Origin: Streptomyces cyaneogriseus subsp. noncyanogenus
Lineage (GTDB): Bacteria > Actinomycetota > Actinomycetes > Streptomycetales > Streptomycetaceae
DNA: 64,000 bases
NCBI RefSeq assembly: GCF_000931445.1
Contig: NZ_CP010849.1
Location: 5,394,001 to 5,458,000 of the forward strand
Direction: 5' to 3'
A program made the position numbers and the translations under genes. The notes below the pieces were generated by a model. It saw only the letters and a list, made by a program, of their open reading frames with translations, did not search any database and had not been told where the DNA came from. Of the stretch, positions 8,022-16,911 are shown piece by piece. Numbering within the stretch: position 1 is the stretch's first letter; the number at the start of each line of letters is the position of its first letter.

Positions 8022-8072
8022 CCGTCCCGCGAACCCGCCGCCCCCACAGACCCGTTCGGGAGCCGCACAACG

Positions 8073-8111
8073 CCGAGGGCGCCCCCCGCCGATCGCGGGG
8101 GGCGCCCTCGG
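8073..8111. terminator. Bidirectional terminator between surface operon and pyk
   Basis: A 17-bp perfect stem (CCGAGGGCGCCCCCCGC / GCGGGGGGCGCCCTCGG) with a 5-nt loop, between the convergent genes ending at 8021 and 8134. Confidence 0.9.
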
Positions 8112-8133
8112 TGCCGTGAGCGGGCCGCGGACG

Positions 8134-9567
8134 TCAGTTGCCGCGGGTGCCCTCGCCCAGGTGGTGGACGCGGACCATGTTGGTGGTGCCGGGCACGCCG
8201 GGCGGGGAGCCGGCCGTGATCACGACGACGTCGCCCTCGGTGAACCGGCCGAGCTTGACCATCTCCTGGTCCACCAGGTCGACCATCTCGTCGGTGCTGT
8301 TGACGAACGGCACGACGTGCGGCTCCACGCCCCAGCTCAGGGTGAGCTGGTTGCGGGTGGACTCGTCGGTGGTGAAGGCCACGATGGGCTGGGCGGCGCG
8401 GTAGCGGCACAGGCGGCGGGCGGTGTCACCGGACTGGGTGAAGGCCACCAGGCCCTTGCCGCCGAGGAAGTCGGCGATCTCGCATGCCGCGCGGGCGACC
8501 GAACCGCCCTGCGTGCGCGGCTTCTTGCCGGGCACCAGCGGCTGGAGGCCCTTGGAGAGCAGCTCCTGCTCGGCCGCGGCGACGATCTTCGACATCGTCT
8601 TGACCGTCTCGATCGGGTACGCGCCCACGCTGGACTCGGCCGACAGCATGACCGCGTCGGCGCCGTCCAGGATCGCGTTGGCGACGTCGGACGCCTCGGC
8701 GCGGGTCGGCCGCGAGTTGGTGATCATCGACTCCATCATCTGGGTCGCGACGATCACCGGCTTGGCGTTGCGCCGGCACAGCTCGATCAGGCGCTTCTGC
8801 ACCATGGGGACCTTCTCGAGCGGGTACTCGACGGCCAGGTCGCCGCGGGCGACCATCACACCGTCGAACGCCATCACGACGTCCTCCATGTTCTCCACCG
8901 CCTGCGGCTTCTCCACCTTGGCGATGACCGGGACGCGGCGGCCCTCCTCGTCCATGACGCGGTGCACGTCCTGGATGTCCTTGGCGTCGCGGACGAAGGA
9001 CAGGGCGACCAGGTCGCAGCCCATGCGCAGCGCGAAGCGGAGGTCCTCGACGTCCTTGTCGGACAGGGCGGGGACGTTGACGGCCGCGCCGGGCAGGTTG
9101 ATGCCCTTGTGGTCGGAGATGACGCCGCCCTCGATGACGATCGTCCTCACCTGGTGGCCCACGACCTCGGTGACCTTCAGCTCGACGTTGCCGTCGTTGA
9201 TGAGGATCTGGTCGCCCTTGGCCACGTCGCCGGGCAGGCCCTTGTAGGTGGTGCCGCAGATCGTCTTGTCACCCGGCACGTCCTCGGTGGTGATGGTGAA
9301 CTCGTCACCGCGCACCAGCTCCACCGGGCCCTCGGCGAAGGTCTCCAGCCGGATCTTGGGGCCCTGGAGGTCGGCGAGGACGCCGACGGCACGGCCGGCT
9401 TCCTCGGCGGCGGCACGGAGGCGGTCGTACCGCCCCTGGTGCTCGGCGTGGGAGCCGTGGCTGAAGTTGAAGCGGGCCACGTTCATGCCCGCCTCTATCA
9501 GCGCGACGAGCTGTTCGTGGGAGTCGACCGCAGGGCCGAGAGTACAGACGATTTTCGAACGGCGCAT
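8134..9567 (-). CDS. pyk: Pyruvate kinase
   Basis: A 477-residue pyruvate kinase that converts phosphoenolpyruvate and ADP to pyruvate and ATP. The N-terminal barrel starts MRRSKIVCTLGPA, and the active-site helix is VPVIAKVEKPQAVENM followed by the metal-binding segment MVARGDLAVEYPLEKV. The B domain lies around residues 70-165 and the C-terminal allosteric domain from about 340. Length is typical of bacterial PykF/PykA enzymes. It is downstream of pta and ackA on the same strand with a 97-bp gap containing a perfect 12-bp palindrome, so it may have its own promoter. S. coelicolor has two pyruvate kinases; by gene order this corresponds to Pyk2 (recalled, not checked). Confidence 0.97.
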   Translation of the reverse strand: MRRSKIVCTLGPAVDSHEQLVALIEAGMNVARFNFSHGSHAEHQGRYDRLRAAAEEAGRAVGVLADLQGPKIRLETFAEGPVELVRGDEFTITTEDVPGDKTICGTTYKGLPGDVAKGDQILINDGNVELKVTEVVGHQVRTIVIEGGVISDHKGINLPGAAVNVPALSDKDVEDLRFALRMGCDLVALSFVRDAKDIQDVHRVMDEEGRRVPVIAKVEKPQAVENMEDVVMAFDGVMVARGDLAVEYPLEKVPMVQKRLIELCRRNAKPVIVATQMMESMITNSRPTRAEASDVANAILDGADAVMLSAESSVGAYPIETVKTMSKIVAAAEQELLSKGLQPLVPGKKPRTQGGSVARAACEIADFLGGKGLVAFTQSGDTARRLCRYRAAQPIVAFTTDESTRNQLTLSWGVEPHVVPFVNSTDEMVDLVDQEMVKLGRFTEGDVVVITAGSPPGVPGTTNMVRVHHLGEGTRGN

Positions 9568-9595
9568 GGGGCGATCCTATCGGTTTGTTTCGCTG

Positions 9596-9607
9596 CGGAA
9601 TATTCCG
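9596..9607. promoter_or_regulatory. 12-bp palindrome upstream of pyk
   Basis: CGGAATATTCCG is a perfect palindrome in an AT-richer patch 29 bp before the pyk start codon (minus strand). The position fits an operator over the pyk promoter. No regulator can be named. Confidence 0.5.
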
Positions 9608-9664
9608 TCTGGCGGAAGATACAAATGGGCGCGTGGGTGCTCACCCGTGAATTCCTCTGCCTCC

Positions 9665-10900
9665 TCAGCTCTTCTTTCCGACCAGCGCGTAGGTCTGCGT
9701 CGCGATCTCCAATTCCTCGTCGGTCGGCACCACGGCGACCGCCACCCGCGCGTACTCGGGCGAGATCAGCCGCGGCTCGTCGGCGCGTACGGCGTTCAGC
9801 TCGCCGTCGACCGCCAGGCCCAGCTCCTCCAGGCCCGCCACGGCGGCCTCCCGCACCGGCGCCGCGTTCTCGCCGACGCCGGCCGTGAAGGCGACCGCGT
9901 CCACCCGCCCGAGTACGGCGTAATAGGCGCCGATGTACTTCTTCAGACGGTGAATGTAGATGTCGAAGGCGAGTTGCGCCCGTTCGTCACCCTCGTCGAT
10001 ACGGCGGTGGATCTCCCGCATGTCGTTGTCCCCGCACAGGCCGATCAGACCGCTCTTCTTGTTGAGAAGCGCGTCGATCTCGTCGGCGGACATTCCGCCG
10101 ACACGCATCAAATGGAAGATGACGGCCGGGTCCATGTCGCCGGACCGCGTACCCATGACCAGGCCCTCCAAGGGGGTGAGCCCCATGGAGGTGTCCACGC
10201 ACCTGCCGCCCCGCACGGCGGAGGCGGAGGCCCCGTTGCCCAGGTGCAGCACGATCACGTTGACCTCGGACGGGTCCTTGCCGAGCAGCTTCGCCGTGGC
10301 CCGGGAGACATAGGCGTGCGAGGTGCCGTGGAAGCCGTAGCGGCGGATGCGGTGCGCGTCGGCGGTCTCGACGTCGATCGCGTAGCGGGCGGCCGCCTCC
10401 GGCATCGTCGTGTGGAAGGCGGTGTCGAAGACGGCGACCTGCGGCAGGTCGGGGCGCAGGGCCCGGGCGGTGCGGATGCCGGTGAGGTTGGCCGGGTTGT
10501 GCAGCGGGGCGACCGGGATGAGCCGCTCGATCTCGGCGAGGACGGTGTCGTCGATGACGGTGGGCGCGGTGAAGTGCTTCCCGCCGTGCACCACCCGGTG
10601 CCCGATGGCGGCCAGCTCGGGGGAGTCCAGCCCCAGCCCGTCGGCGGCCAGTTCCTCGGCGACCGCCTTCAGGGCGGCCTCGTGATCGGCTATCGGACCG
10701 GTCCGCTCCCGGCTCTCGCCGCCGATGTGCAGCGGGGTGTGCTTGAGCCGGGAGGTCTGCTCGCCGATCCGCTCGACGAGGCCCGCCGCCAGCCGGCGCT
10801 CGTCGCGCATGTCGAGGAGCTGGTACTTCACCGACGAGGAGCCGGAGTTGAGGACCAGGACCCGGGAGGCGGGGGCGGGAGAGGGGTGGGTGGAGCTCAC
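9665..10900 (-). CDS. ackA: Acetate kinase
   Basis: A 411-residue acetate kinase (acetyl phosphate + ADP to acetate + ATP). Seen in order: the N-terminal phosphate loop LVLNSGSSSVKYQL, the FDTAFHTTMP segment with catalytic Asp and His, the adenosine-site GNGAS motif in VIVLHLGNGASASAV, and FTAGVGENAAPVRE near the C-terminus. The GTG start at 10900 overlaps the pta stop codon (GTGA), so the two genes are translationally coupled as in the standard pta-ackA operon. A continuous open frame extends upstream but lies inside pta. Confidence 0.97.
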   Translation of the reverse strand: MSSTHPSPAPASRVLVLNSGSSSVKYQLLDMRDERRLAAGLVERIGEQTSRLKHTPLHIGGESRERTGPIADHEAALKAVAEELAADGLGLDSPELAAIGHRVVHGGKHFTAPTVIDDTVLAEIERLIPVAPLHNPANLTGIRTARALRPDLPQVAVFDTAFHTTMPEAAARYAIDVETADAHRIRRYGFHGTSHAYVSRATAKLLGKDPSEVNVIVLHLGNGASASAVRGGRCVDTSMGLTPLEGLVMGTRSGDMDPAVIFHLMRVGGMSADEIDALLNKKSGLIGLCGDNDMREIHRRIDEGDERAQLAFDIYIHRLKKYIGAYYAVLGRVDAVAFTAGVGENAAPVREAAVAGLEELGLAVDGELNAVRADEPRLISPEYARVAVAVVPTDEELEIATQTYALVGKKS

Positions 10901-13005
10901 TGGGCGGACGCCTTCTCGCTGGGGGACTGCTGGGCGGGGGCCTGCTGGGCCTGGATCGCCGTGATGGCGACGGTGTTGACGATGTCCTGGACGAGGGCGC
11001 CCCGGGACAGGTCGTTGACCGGCTTGCGCAGGCCCTGAAGGACCGGGCCGACGGCGATGGCGCCGGCCGAGCGCTGCACGGCCTTGTAGGTGTTGTTGCC
11101 GGTGTTGAGGTCGGGGAAGACCAGCACGGTGGCCTGCCCGGCCACCTCCGAGCCGGGCAGCTTGGTAGCGGCGACCGTGGGCTCGACGGCCGCGTCGTAC
11201 TGGATCGGGCCCTCGATCTTCAGGTCGGGCCGGCGCGCGCGGACGATCTCGGTCGCCTCGCGCACCTTGTCCACGTCCGCTCCGGAGCCGGAGGTGCCGG
11301 TGGAGTACGACAGCATCGCGATCCGCGGTTCCACGCCGAACTGCGCGGCGGTGGTGGCCGACTGGACGGCGATGTCGGCGAGCTGCTCGGCGTTCGGGGC
11401 CGGGTTCACGGCGCAGTCGCCGTAGACCAGCACCTTGTCGGCCAGGCACATGAAGAAGACGGAGGACACGATCGAGGCGTCCGGCCGGGTCTTGATGATC
11501 TCGAAGGCGGGCCGGATGGTGGCGGCCGTGGAGTGCACGGAGCCCGAGACCATGCCGTCGGCCAGGCCCTCCTGCACCATCAGGGTGCCGAAGTAGTTCA
11601 CGTCGGAGACGACGTCGTAGGCCAGCTCCACGGTGACGCCCTTGTGGGCGCGCAGGGCGGCGTACCGCTCGGCGAAGCCGTCGCGCAGCTCCGCGGTGGC
11701 GGGGTCGATGAGCTGGGAGTCGCCGAGGTCGATGCCGAGGTCGGCGGCCTTCTTGCGGATCTGGTCGACCGGGCCGAGCAGGGTCAGGTCGCACACGCCC
11801 CGGCGCAGCAGCACCTCGGCGGCGTGCAGCACCCGCTCCTCGGTGCCCTCGGGCAGCACGACGCGGCGCTTGTCGGAGCGGGCCCGCTCCAGCAGCTTGT
11901 GCTCGAACATCATCGGGGTGACCCGGCCGCTGCTGGGCGCGGAGACCCGGCGGACGAGGTCGGCGGTGTCGGTGTACCGCTCGAACAGGCCGAGCGCGGT
12001 CTCCGCCTTGCGGGGCGTGGCCGCGTTCAGCTTGCCCTCCAGGGAGAACAGCCGCTCGGCGGTGGGGAAGCTGTTGCCGGGCACCGACAGCACCGGGGTG
12101 CCGGGGGCGAGGCGGGCGGCCAGGGTGAGGATGTCGTCGCCCGGGACCTCGTTCAGGGTGAGCAGCACACCGGCTATCGGCGGGGTGCCGGCGCTGTGCG
12201 CGGCGAGCGAGCCGACGACCAGGTCGGCGCGGTCGCCGGGGGTGACGACCAGGCAGCCGGGGGTCAGGGCGCCCAGGAAGTTCGGCAGCATCGCGCCGCC
12301 GAAGACGAAGTCCAGCGCGTCCCGGGCCAGGCCCGCGTCGTCGCCGAGGACGACCTTGGCGCCGAGGGTGTGGGCGATCTGCGCGACCGTCGGGGCGGAC
12401 AGGGCCGGCTCGTCGGGCAGGACCCAGCACGGTACCGGCAGGCGGTCGGCGAGCTGCCCGGCGATCTCGTCCCGGTCCTCGCGCGCGACCCGGTTGGCGA
12501 CCATGGCGAGGACGTCGCAGCCCAGCCCGTCGTAGGCGCGGAAGGCGTTGCGGGTCTCGGCGAGCACCGCCTCGGCGGCCTGCTTGCGCCCGCCGACGAC
12601 CGGGATGACGGAGGCGCCGAACTCGTTGGCGAGCCGGGCGTTGAGCGACAGCTCGTCGGGGAGCTGGGTGTCGGCGAAGTCGGTGCCGAGGACGAGCACC
12701 ACGTCGTAGTCGCGGGCGACCAGGTGGAAGCGGTCCACCAGGGCCGACACCAGCTCGTCCGTGCCCTGCTCGGCCTGGAGGGCGGAGGCGCGCTGGTAGT
12801 CCATGCCGTAGACGGTCGCCGGGTCCTGGGAGAGCCGGTAGCGGGCGCGCAGCAGCTCGAAGAGGCGGTCGGGCCCGTCATGGACGAGGGGACGGAACAC
12901 GCCGACCCGGTCGACCTGCCGGGTGAGGAGTTCCATGACCCCCAGCTCGACGACCTGGCGGCCGTCGCCGCGGTCGATACCGGTCACGTACACGCTGCGC
13001 GTCAC
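10897..13005 (-). CDS. pta: Phosphate acetyltransferase, long form
   Basis: A 702-residue enzyme that makes acetyl phosphate from acetyl-CoA and phosphate. The N-terminal part (residues 1 to about 200) is BioD-like, but the usual P-loop lysine is lacking: the loop reads TGIDRGDGRQVVELGV. The middle (about 210-340) is a DRTGG-type regulatory domain, and the C-terminal catalytic PTA_PTB domain runs from about 375 (RRVVLPEGTEERVLHAAEVL) with YSTGTSGSG near residue 600. The GTG at 13005 is chosen because it starts the conserved VTRSVYVTG segment; upstream sequence is the divergent promoter region. It is coupled to ackA by a 4-bp overlap. The start codon could be off by a few residues. Confidence 0.95.
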   Translation of the reverse strand: MTRSVYVTGIDRGDGRQVVELGVMELLTRQVDRVGVFRPLVHDGPDRLFELLRARYRLSQDPATVYGMDYQRASALQAEQGTDELVSALVDRFHLVARDYDVVLVLGTDFADTQLPDELSLNARLANEFGASVIPVVGGRKQAAEAVLAETRNAFRAYDGLGCDVLAMVANRVAREDRDEIAGQLADRLPVPCWVLPDEPALSAPTVAQIAHTLGAKVVLGDDAGLARDALDFVFGGAMLPNFLGALTPGCLVVTPGDRADLVVGSLAAHSAGTPPIAGVLLTLNEVPGDDILTLAARLAPGTPVLSVPGNSFPTAERLFSLEGKLNAATPRKAETALGLFERYTDTADLVRRVSAPSSGRVTPMMFEHKLLERARSDKRRVVLPEGTEERVLHAAEVLLRRGVCDLTLLGPVDQIRKKAADLGIDLGDSQLIDPATAELRDGFAERYAALRAHKGVTVELAYDVVSDVNYFGTLMVQEGLADGMVSGSVHSTAATIRPAFEIIKTRPDASIVSSVFFMCLADKVLVYGDCAVNPAPNAEQLADIAVQSATTAAQFGVEPRIAMLSYSTGTSGSGADVDKVREATEIVRARRPDLKIEGPIQYDAAVEPTVAATKLPGSEVAGQATVLVFPDLNTGNNTYKAVQRSAGAIAVGPVLQGLRKPVNDLSRGALVQDIVNTVAITAIQAQQAPAQQSPSEKASAQ

Positions 13006-13106
13006 GCGTGTTCTCCGTTTCCTCGAGGGACACCCTGCGAGACGACATTGTCCGACGGGTACCGATTCGTGCACAAAAATCGCCCACCGAGGTGAGCGGA
13101 ACCCTC

Positions 13107-13135
13107 TTGACAATACCTCTGTCGACAGATAAAGC
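13107..13135 (+). promoter_or_regulatory. Putative pfkA promoter with palindrome in the spacer
   Basis: TTGACA at 13107-13112 resembles a -35 box, with an A/T-rich -10-like ATAAA region near 13129-13134. The spacer is almost filled by the perfect palindrome TCTGTCGACAGA (13118-13129). A repressor at that site would block the promoter. It faces pfkA, about 137 bp from its start, in the gap divergent from pta. Confidence 0.5.
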
Positions 13136-13271
13136 GCCCGTCAGTGCCGAGCCCGTGGGAGCGAACGGTGGCACACCAGGGCGGATGGGCCGTAATCGGC
13201 ACCGCCCCGGGGGACGTGAAAGAATCGGACCTGGCTCACCGGTATCAACAGCGAGCAGGAGACAGAGCACG

Positions 13272-14297
13272 ATGCGTATCGGAGTCCTCACCGCAGGCGG
13301 CGACTGCCCCGGCCTGAACGCAGTGATCCGGTCGGTCGTGCACCGAGCGGTCGCCCAGTACGACGACGAGGTGATCGGTTTCGAGGACGGCTACGCCGGC
13401 CTGCTGGACGGCCGCTACCGCTCCCTCGACCTGAACGCGGTCAGCGGCATCCTCGCCCGCGGCGGCACCATACTCGGCTCCTCCCGCCTGGAGCGCGACC
13501 GGCTGCGCGAGGCGTGCGAGAACGCCGCCGACATCGCCCGCGACTTCGGCATCGACGCGCTGATCCCGATCGGCGGCGAGGGCACGCTGACCGCGGCCCG
13601 GATGCTGTCGGACGCGGGGCTGCCCGTGGTCGGCGTGCCCAAGACGATCGACAACGACATCTCCTCCACCGACCGCACCTTCGGCTTCGACACCGCCGTC
13701 GGCGTCGCCACGGAGGCCATGGACCGCCTGAAGACCACGGCCGAGTCGCACCAGCGGGTCATGGTCGTGGAGGTCATGGGGCGGCACGCGGGCTGGATCG
13801 CCCTGGAGTCCGGCATGGCGGCCGGCGCGCACGGCATCTGCCTGCCCGAGCGCCCCTTCGACCCCGCGGACCTGGTGAAGATGGTCGAGGAGCGCTTCGC
13901 CCGCGGCAAGAAGTTCGCGGTCATCTGCGTCGCCGAGGGCGCCCACCCCGCCGAGGGCACGATGGACTACGGCAAGGGCGCGATAGACCAGTACGGCCAC
14001 GAGCGCTTCCAGGGCATCGGCACCGCCCTCGCCCATGAGCTGGAGCGCCGGCTCGGCAAGGAGGCCAAGCCGGTCATCCTCGGCCATGTGCAGCGCGGCG
14101 GCACGCCGACGGCGTACGACCGGGTCCTCGCCACGCGCTTCGGCTGGCACGCGGTGGAGGCCGCGCACCGGGGCGACTTCGGCAAGATGACCGCGCTGCG
14201 CGGCACCGATGTCGTGATGGTGCCGCTGGCGGAGGCGGTCACCGAGCTGAAGACCGTGCCGACGTACCGGATGGACGAGGCGGAGTCGGTCTTCTAG
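13272..14297 (+). CDS. pfkA: ATP-dependent 6-phosphofructokinase
   Basis: A 341-residue group-A PFK. Seen: the N-terminal phosphate loop LTAGGDCPGLNAVIR, the nucleotide motif GGEGT (residues 101-105), and the fructose-6-phosphate site PKTIDND (123-129) with the catalytic Asp at 127. Gly104 marks ATP as donor, whereas Lys124 is the residue typical of PPi enzymes; the combination is characteristic of actinobacterial PFKs. By gene order it matches one of the three S. coelicolor PFK genes (SCO5426, recalled as pfkA2). It is divergent from pta-ackA-pyk, so the block covers the commitment step of glycolysis and its acetate end. Its stop codon overlaps that of the convergent HTH gene by 3 bp. Confidence 0.96.
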   Translation: MRIGVLTAGGDCPGLNAVIRSVVHRAVAQYDDEVIGFEDGYAGLLDGRYRSLDLNAVSGILARGGTILGSSRLERDRLREACENAADIARDFGIDALIPIGGEGTLTAARMLSDAGLPVVGVPKTIDNDISSTDRTFGFDTAVGVATEAMDRLKTTAESHQRVMVVEVMGRHAGWIALESGMAAGAHGICLPERPFDPADLVKMVEERFARGKKFAVICVAEGAHPAEGTMDYGKGAIDQYGHERFQGIGTALAHELERRLGKEAKPVILGHVQRGGTPTAYDRVLATRFGWHAVEAAHRGDFGKMTALRGTDVVMVPLAEAVTELKTVPTYRMDEAESVF

Positions 14298-15064
14298 TTC
14301 CCGGCGCCCCACTCCTCGGCCGCCGTCCAGAAGTGCTCGGTGATCCGGTCGAGGAAGTCGCGGCCGGAGTCGCTGGAGCCGCTGCCGCCACCGCCCCAGC
14401 CCAGGGTGGCGGCCATGCGGCCCTGGTAGTCCCGGTGCAGCCGCCGCAGTACGCCCTCCAGCACCGGCCGGTCCAGCGGCACCACCTCGGCGACCGGGCG
14501 GACGTACGCCTGCCAGCGGGTGGTCACGGCGCTGCGCAGCAGGCCGGCGAGGTCGCCGTCGCGGCCCGTGACGGCGACGAGCTCCGGCAGCGCGAGACCG
14601 AGCACCTCGGCCAGCGCGGCCGACTGGCGGTCGGTGCCCCGCCAGGTGCCCGTCTCCTCCGTCCGCAGGTAGGCGCGCAGCTCCATCCCGGTCGCGCGGG
14701 CGACGTCCTGGGGCGCCAGCCCGCGGGCGACGCGGTGCTCGCGCAGGGTCCGGGGCCGGCCGATGAGGTCGCCGGGCGAGCACCACAGCACCCCGGCCAA
14801 GGCGGTGAGTTCGGGGCCGGCCGGGTGGGCGGTCCCGCGCTCCCAGGCGATCACGAGCCCGGTGGTGACGTGCCCGAGCCCGTACAGGACGCGCATGCCG
14901 TGGGCGACGTGTTCGGGCCTCATGCCGAGGCCGGTGCGGAACCGGCGGGCGGCGGAGGCGCTGAACGGAGGACCGGACGGGCCCGGCCGGGGGGTGGGCT
15001 GGTGCACGGCCACACCGTAGGGTCGCGGGGCCGGGGTGACCACGGGCCGTTCGGCCAGGATCAC
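14294..15064 (-). CDS. Helix-turn-helix (XRE-like) DNA-binding protein
   Basis: A protein of up to 256 residues. The segment around residues 48-105 (MRPEHVAHGMRVLYGLGHVT, VIAWERGTAHPAGPELTALAGVL) and a second similar region (LREHRVARGLAPQDVARATG, around 107-150) look like two XRE/Cro-type helix-turn-helix units. The C-terminal half is helical without a recognisable domain and ends in a Gly/Ser-rich stretch and an amphipathic helix. The start is uncertain: a GTG at 15064 and another at 15013 are possible, and neither has a strong ribosome site. It is convergent with pfkA and upstream of nothing obvious, so the target is unknown. Confidence 0.75.
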   Translation of the reverse strand: MILAERPVVTPAPRPYGVAVHQPTPRPGPSGPPFSASAARRFRTGLGMRPEHVAHGMRVLYGLGHVTTGLVIAWERGTAHPAGPELTALAGVLWCSPGDLIGRPRTLREHRVARGLAPQDVARATGMELRAYLRTEETGTWRGTDRQSAALAEVLGLALPELVAVTGRDGDLAGLLRSAVTTRWQAYVRPVAEVVPLDRPVLEGVLRRLHRDYQGRMAATLGWGGGGSGSSDSGRDFLDRITEHFWTAAEEWGAGN

Positions 15065-15081
15065 GGATTGTAGGAACGTAC

Positions 15082-15159
15082 GGTCCCGGCGGCTTGCGGA
15101 GGTGTGTGGTTCCGGCGGCTCGCGTAGGCATACGGTCCCGGCGGTTCTCGGAGGCGTGC
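15082..15159. repeat. Three tandem 26-bp repeats
   Basis: Units begin GGTCCCGGCGG at 15082, GGTTCCGGCGG at 15108 and GGTCCCGGCGG at 15134, exactly 26 bp apart, with diverged second halves (such as CTTGCGGAGG, CTCGCGTAGG and TTCTCGGAGG). They lie in the gap between the sugar permease stop and the HTH gene. Confidence 0.75.
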
Positions 15160-15167
15160 GCTCACGG

Positions 15168-16043
15168 TCACCCCTTCACCGCCCCGCCCAGCGCGAAGCC
15201 GCCGCCCAGTCGTCGCGCGATCAGGACGTACAGCAGGATCACCGGCGTCGAGTAGACGACCGAGAAGGCGGCGAGCTGGCCGTAGGCGACCATGCCCCGG
15301 TTGCCGAAGAACTCGTTGATGCTCACGGAGGCCGGCATCCGGTCCGGGGTGAGCAGCAGCATGAAGGGGACGAAGAAGTTCCCCCACATCGTCACGAAGG
15401 AGAACACGGTCACCACGGCCACGCCCGGCCCCATCAGCGGCAGCACGATCCGCAGCAGGGACTGCCAGGTGGACGCGCCGTCGGTCCAGGCCGCCTCCTC
15501 CAGTTCCTTCGGCACCCCGTCCATGAAGTTCTTCATCAGCCAGATCGCGAAGGGAAGCTGGGAGGCGGCGAAGAACAGCACCGTCCCCTGCGGGGTGTCG
15601 ATCAGGTCGACCTGTACGAACAGCGCGTACACCGGCACCATGACCGCGGTGATCGGCAGCCCGGTGGCGAACAGGATCGTCAGCAGGAACGGCCGGTTGA
15701 GCCGGGACCGGAACCGGGACAGCGGATAGGCCGCCAGCACCGCGCAGACGACGGCGAGGGCGGTGCCGCCGCCGCACAGGAGCAGGCTGTTGAGCAGCGG
15801 CCGGAAGGTGACGTCTTCGGTGAGGATCGCGTCGAAGTTGCCGAGGGTGAGGCCGTCCGGGGCCTTCACGGTGAGGCCGGCGTGCGGATCGACGGACGAG
15901 AGCACCACCCAGGCGAGGGGGAGGCAGAAGGCCGCCGCGACGACGAGCAGACAGACGTCGGCGGCGACACGGCGGGAGGTACGACGGGAGATGCGGGGGG
16001 AGACACGGCGGGGCGCAGGGCGCGTCACGCGGGCGCGGGCCAT
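15168..16043 (-). CDS. Carbohydrate ABC transporter permease (MalG type)
   Basis: A 291-residue inner-membrane permease with six predicted hydrophobic segments after an Arg-rich N-terminus. The EAA loop that contacts the ATPase is present (LEEAAWTDGASTWQSLLRI, with LPLMGPG after it). It is the last gene of a binding protein-permease-permease unit, 7 bp after the MalF-type permease. No ATPase gene is present; in Streptomyces such importers commonly share the MsiK ATPase encoded elsewhere (family knowledge). The substrate is a sugar or oligosaccharide that cannot be named from the sequence. Confidence 0.93.
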   Translation of the reverse strand: MARARVTRPAPRRVSPRISRRTSRRVAADVCLLVVAAAFCLPLAWVVLSSVDPHAGLTVKAPDGLTLGNFDAILTEDVTFRPLLNSLLLCGGGTALAVVCAVLAAYPLSRFRSRLNRPFLLTILFATGLPITAVMVPVYALFVQVDLIDTPQGTVLFFAASQLPFAIWLMKNFMDGVPKELEEAAWTDGASTWQSLLRIVLPLMGPGVAVVTVFSFVTMWGNFFVPFMLLLTPDRMPASVSINEFFGNRGMVAYGQLAAFSVVYSTPVILLYVLIARRLGGGFALGGAVKG

Positions 16044-16050
16044 GGGCGTC

Positions 16051-16911
16051 TCACACCTCCGTCCGCAGCAGGCGCAGGTAGAGGACGGAGAACAGCGCGC
16101 CGACGAGCAGCAGCAGAAGCGCCACCGCCGTGCCGTAGCCGATCATGCTGTTCTGGAACGCCTGCTCGTACATGAACAGCGGCAGCGTCTGGCTCTTGTC
16201 CCCGGGCCCGCCCCGGGTCATCACCCAGATCAGCCCGAAGACGGAGAGCGTCTGGAGGGTGTTGAGCATCAGGTTGGTCCCGATGGACCGCCGGATCATC
16301 GGCAGCGTGATGTGCCACAGCCGCCGCCAGCCGCCCGCTCCGTCCACCTGCGCGGCCTCGGTGACCTCCCGCGGGATCTCCTGGAGGGCGGCGGAGTACA
16401 CCAGCATCGAGAAGGCGGTGCCGCGCCAGACGTTGGCGAAGGACACGGCGAGGATCGGCAGGGTGAACAGCCAGTTCTGACGCGGCAGATGGAGCGCGTC
16501 GAGGACGGCGTTGAGGGTGCCCTCCCGGCGGAAGAAGGCGTAGAGGAGGAAACCGGCGACCACCTCGGGCAGCACCCAGGCGGTGATGACGATGCCGCCG
16601 GTGAGCGTACGGACCGGCTTCGACGCCCGCTGCATCAGCGAAGCCAGGGCCAGCCCCAGGGTGTTCTGCCCGACCAGCGACGACACCACGGTGAAGACGA
16701 GCGTCAGCCAGACGGCGTTGCGGAAGCCCTCGTCGCCGAAGGCCGTACGGAAGTTCTCCAGGCCGACGAAGGACGACTCCGCCTGGCCGGTGAGCTGGAG
16801 GTCGGTGAAGGCGATGTAGACGCAGTAGGCGATGGGCCCGGCGAGGAAGAGCAGCAGCAGGACGACGGCGGGGGTGAGGGGAAGGGCGCGGGCCAGGGTG
16901 GGCCGGGTCAC
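16051..16911 (-). CDS. Carbohydrate ABC transporter permease (MalF type)
   Basis: A 286-residue permease with six hydrophobic segments; the EAA loop reads TEAAQVDGAGGWRRLWHITL followed by PMIRRS. The GTG start at 16911 overlaps the stop of the upstream binding-protein gene by 4 bp (GTGA), so translation is coupled. It would form the heterodimeric membrane channel with the MalG-type permease. Confidence 0.93.
   Translation of the reverse strand: MTRPTLARALPLTPAVVLLLLFLAGPIAYCVYIAFTDLQLTGQAESSFVGLENFRTAFGDEGFRNAVWLTLVFTVVSSLVGQNTLGLALASLMQRASKPVRTLTGGIVITAWVLPEVVAGFLLYAFFRREGTLNAVLDALHLPRQNWLFTLPILAVSFANVWRGTAFSMLVYSAALQEIPREVTEAAQVDGAGGWRRLWHITLPMIRRSIGTNLMLNTLQTLSVFGLIWVMTRGGPGDKSQTLPLFMYEQAFQNSMIGYGTAVALLLLLVGALFSVLYLRLLRTEV

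Noticed and set aside
11533..13095. 520-codon plus-strand frame inside pta
   Set aside because: Shadow of the pta gene; composition is repetitive Gly/Val/Asp-rich with no recognisable fold.
15082..15159. CRISPR array
   Set aside because: Only three imperfect units with no distinct spacers and no cas genes; these are simple tandem repeats.
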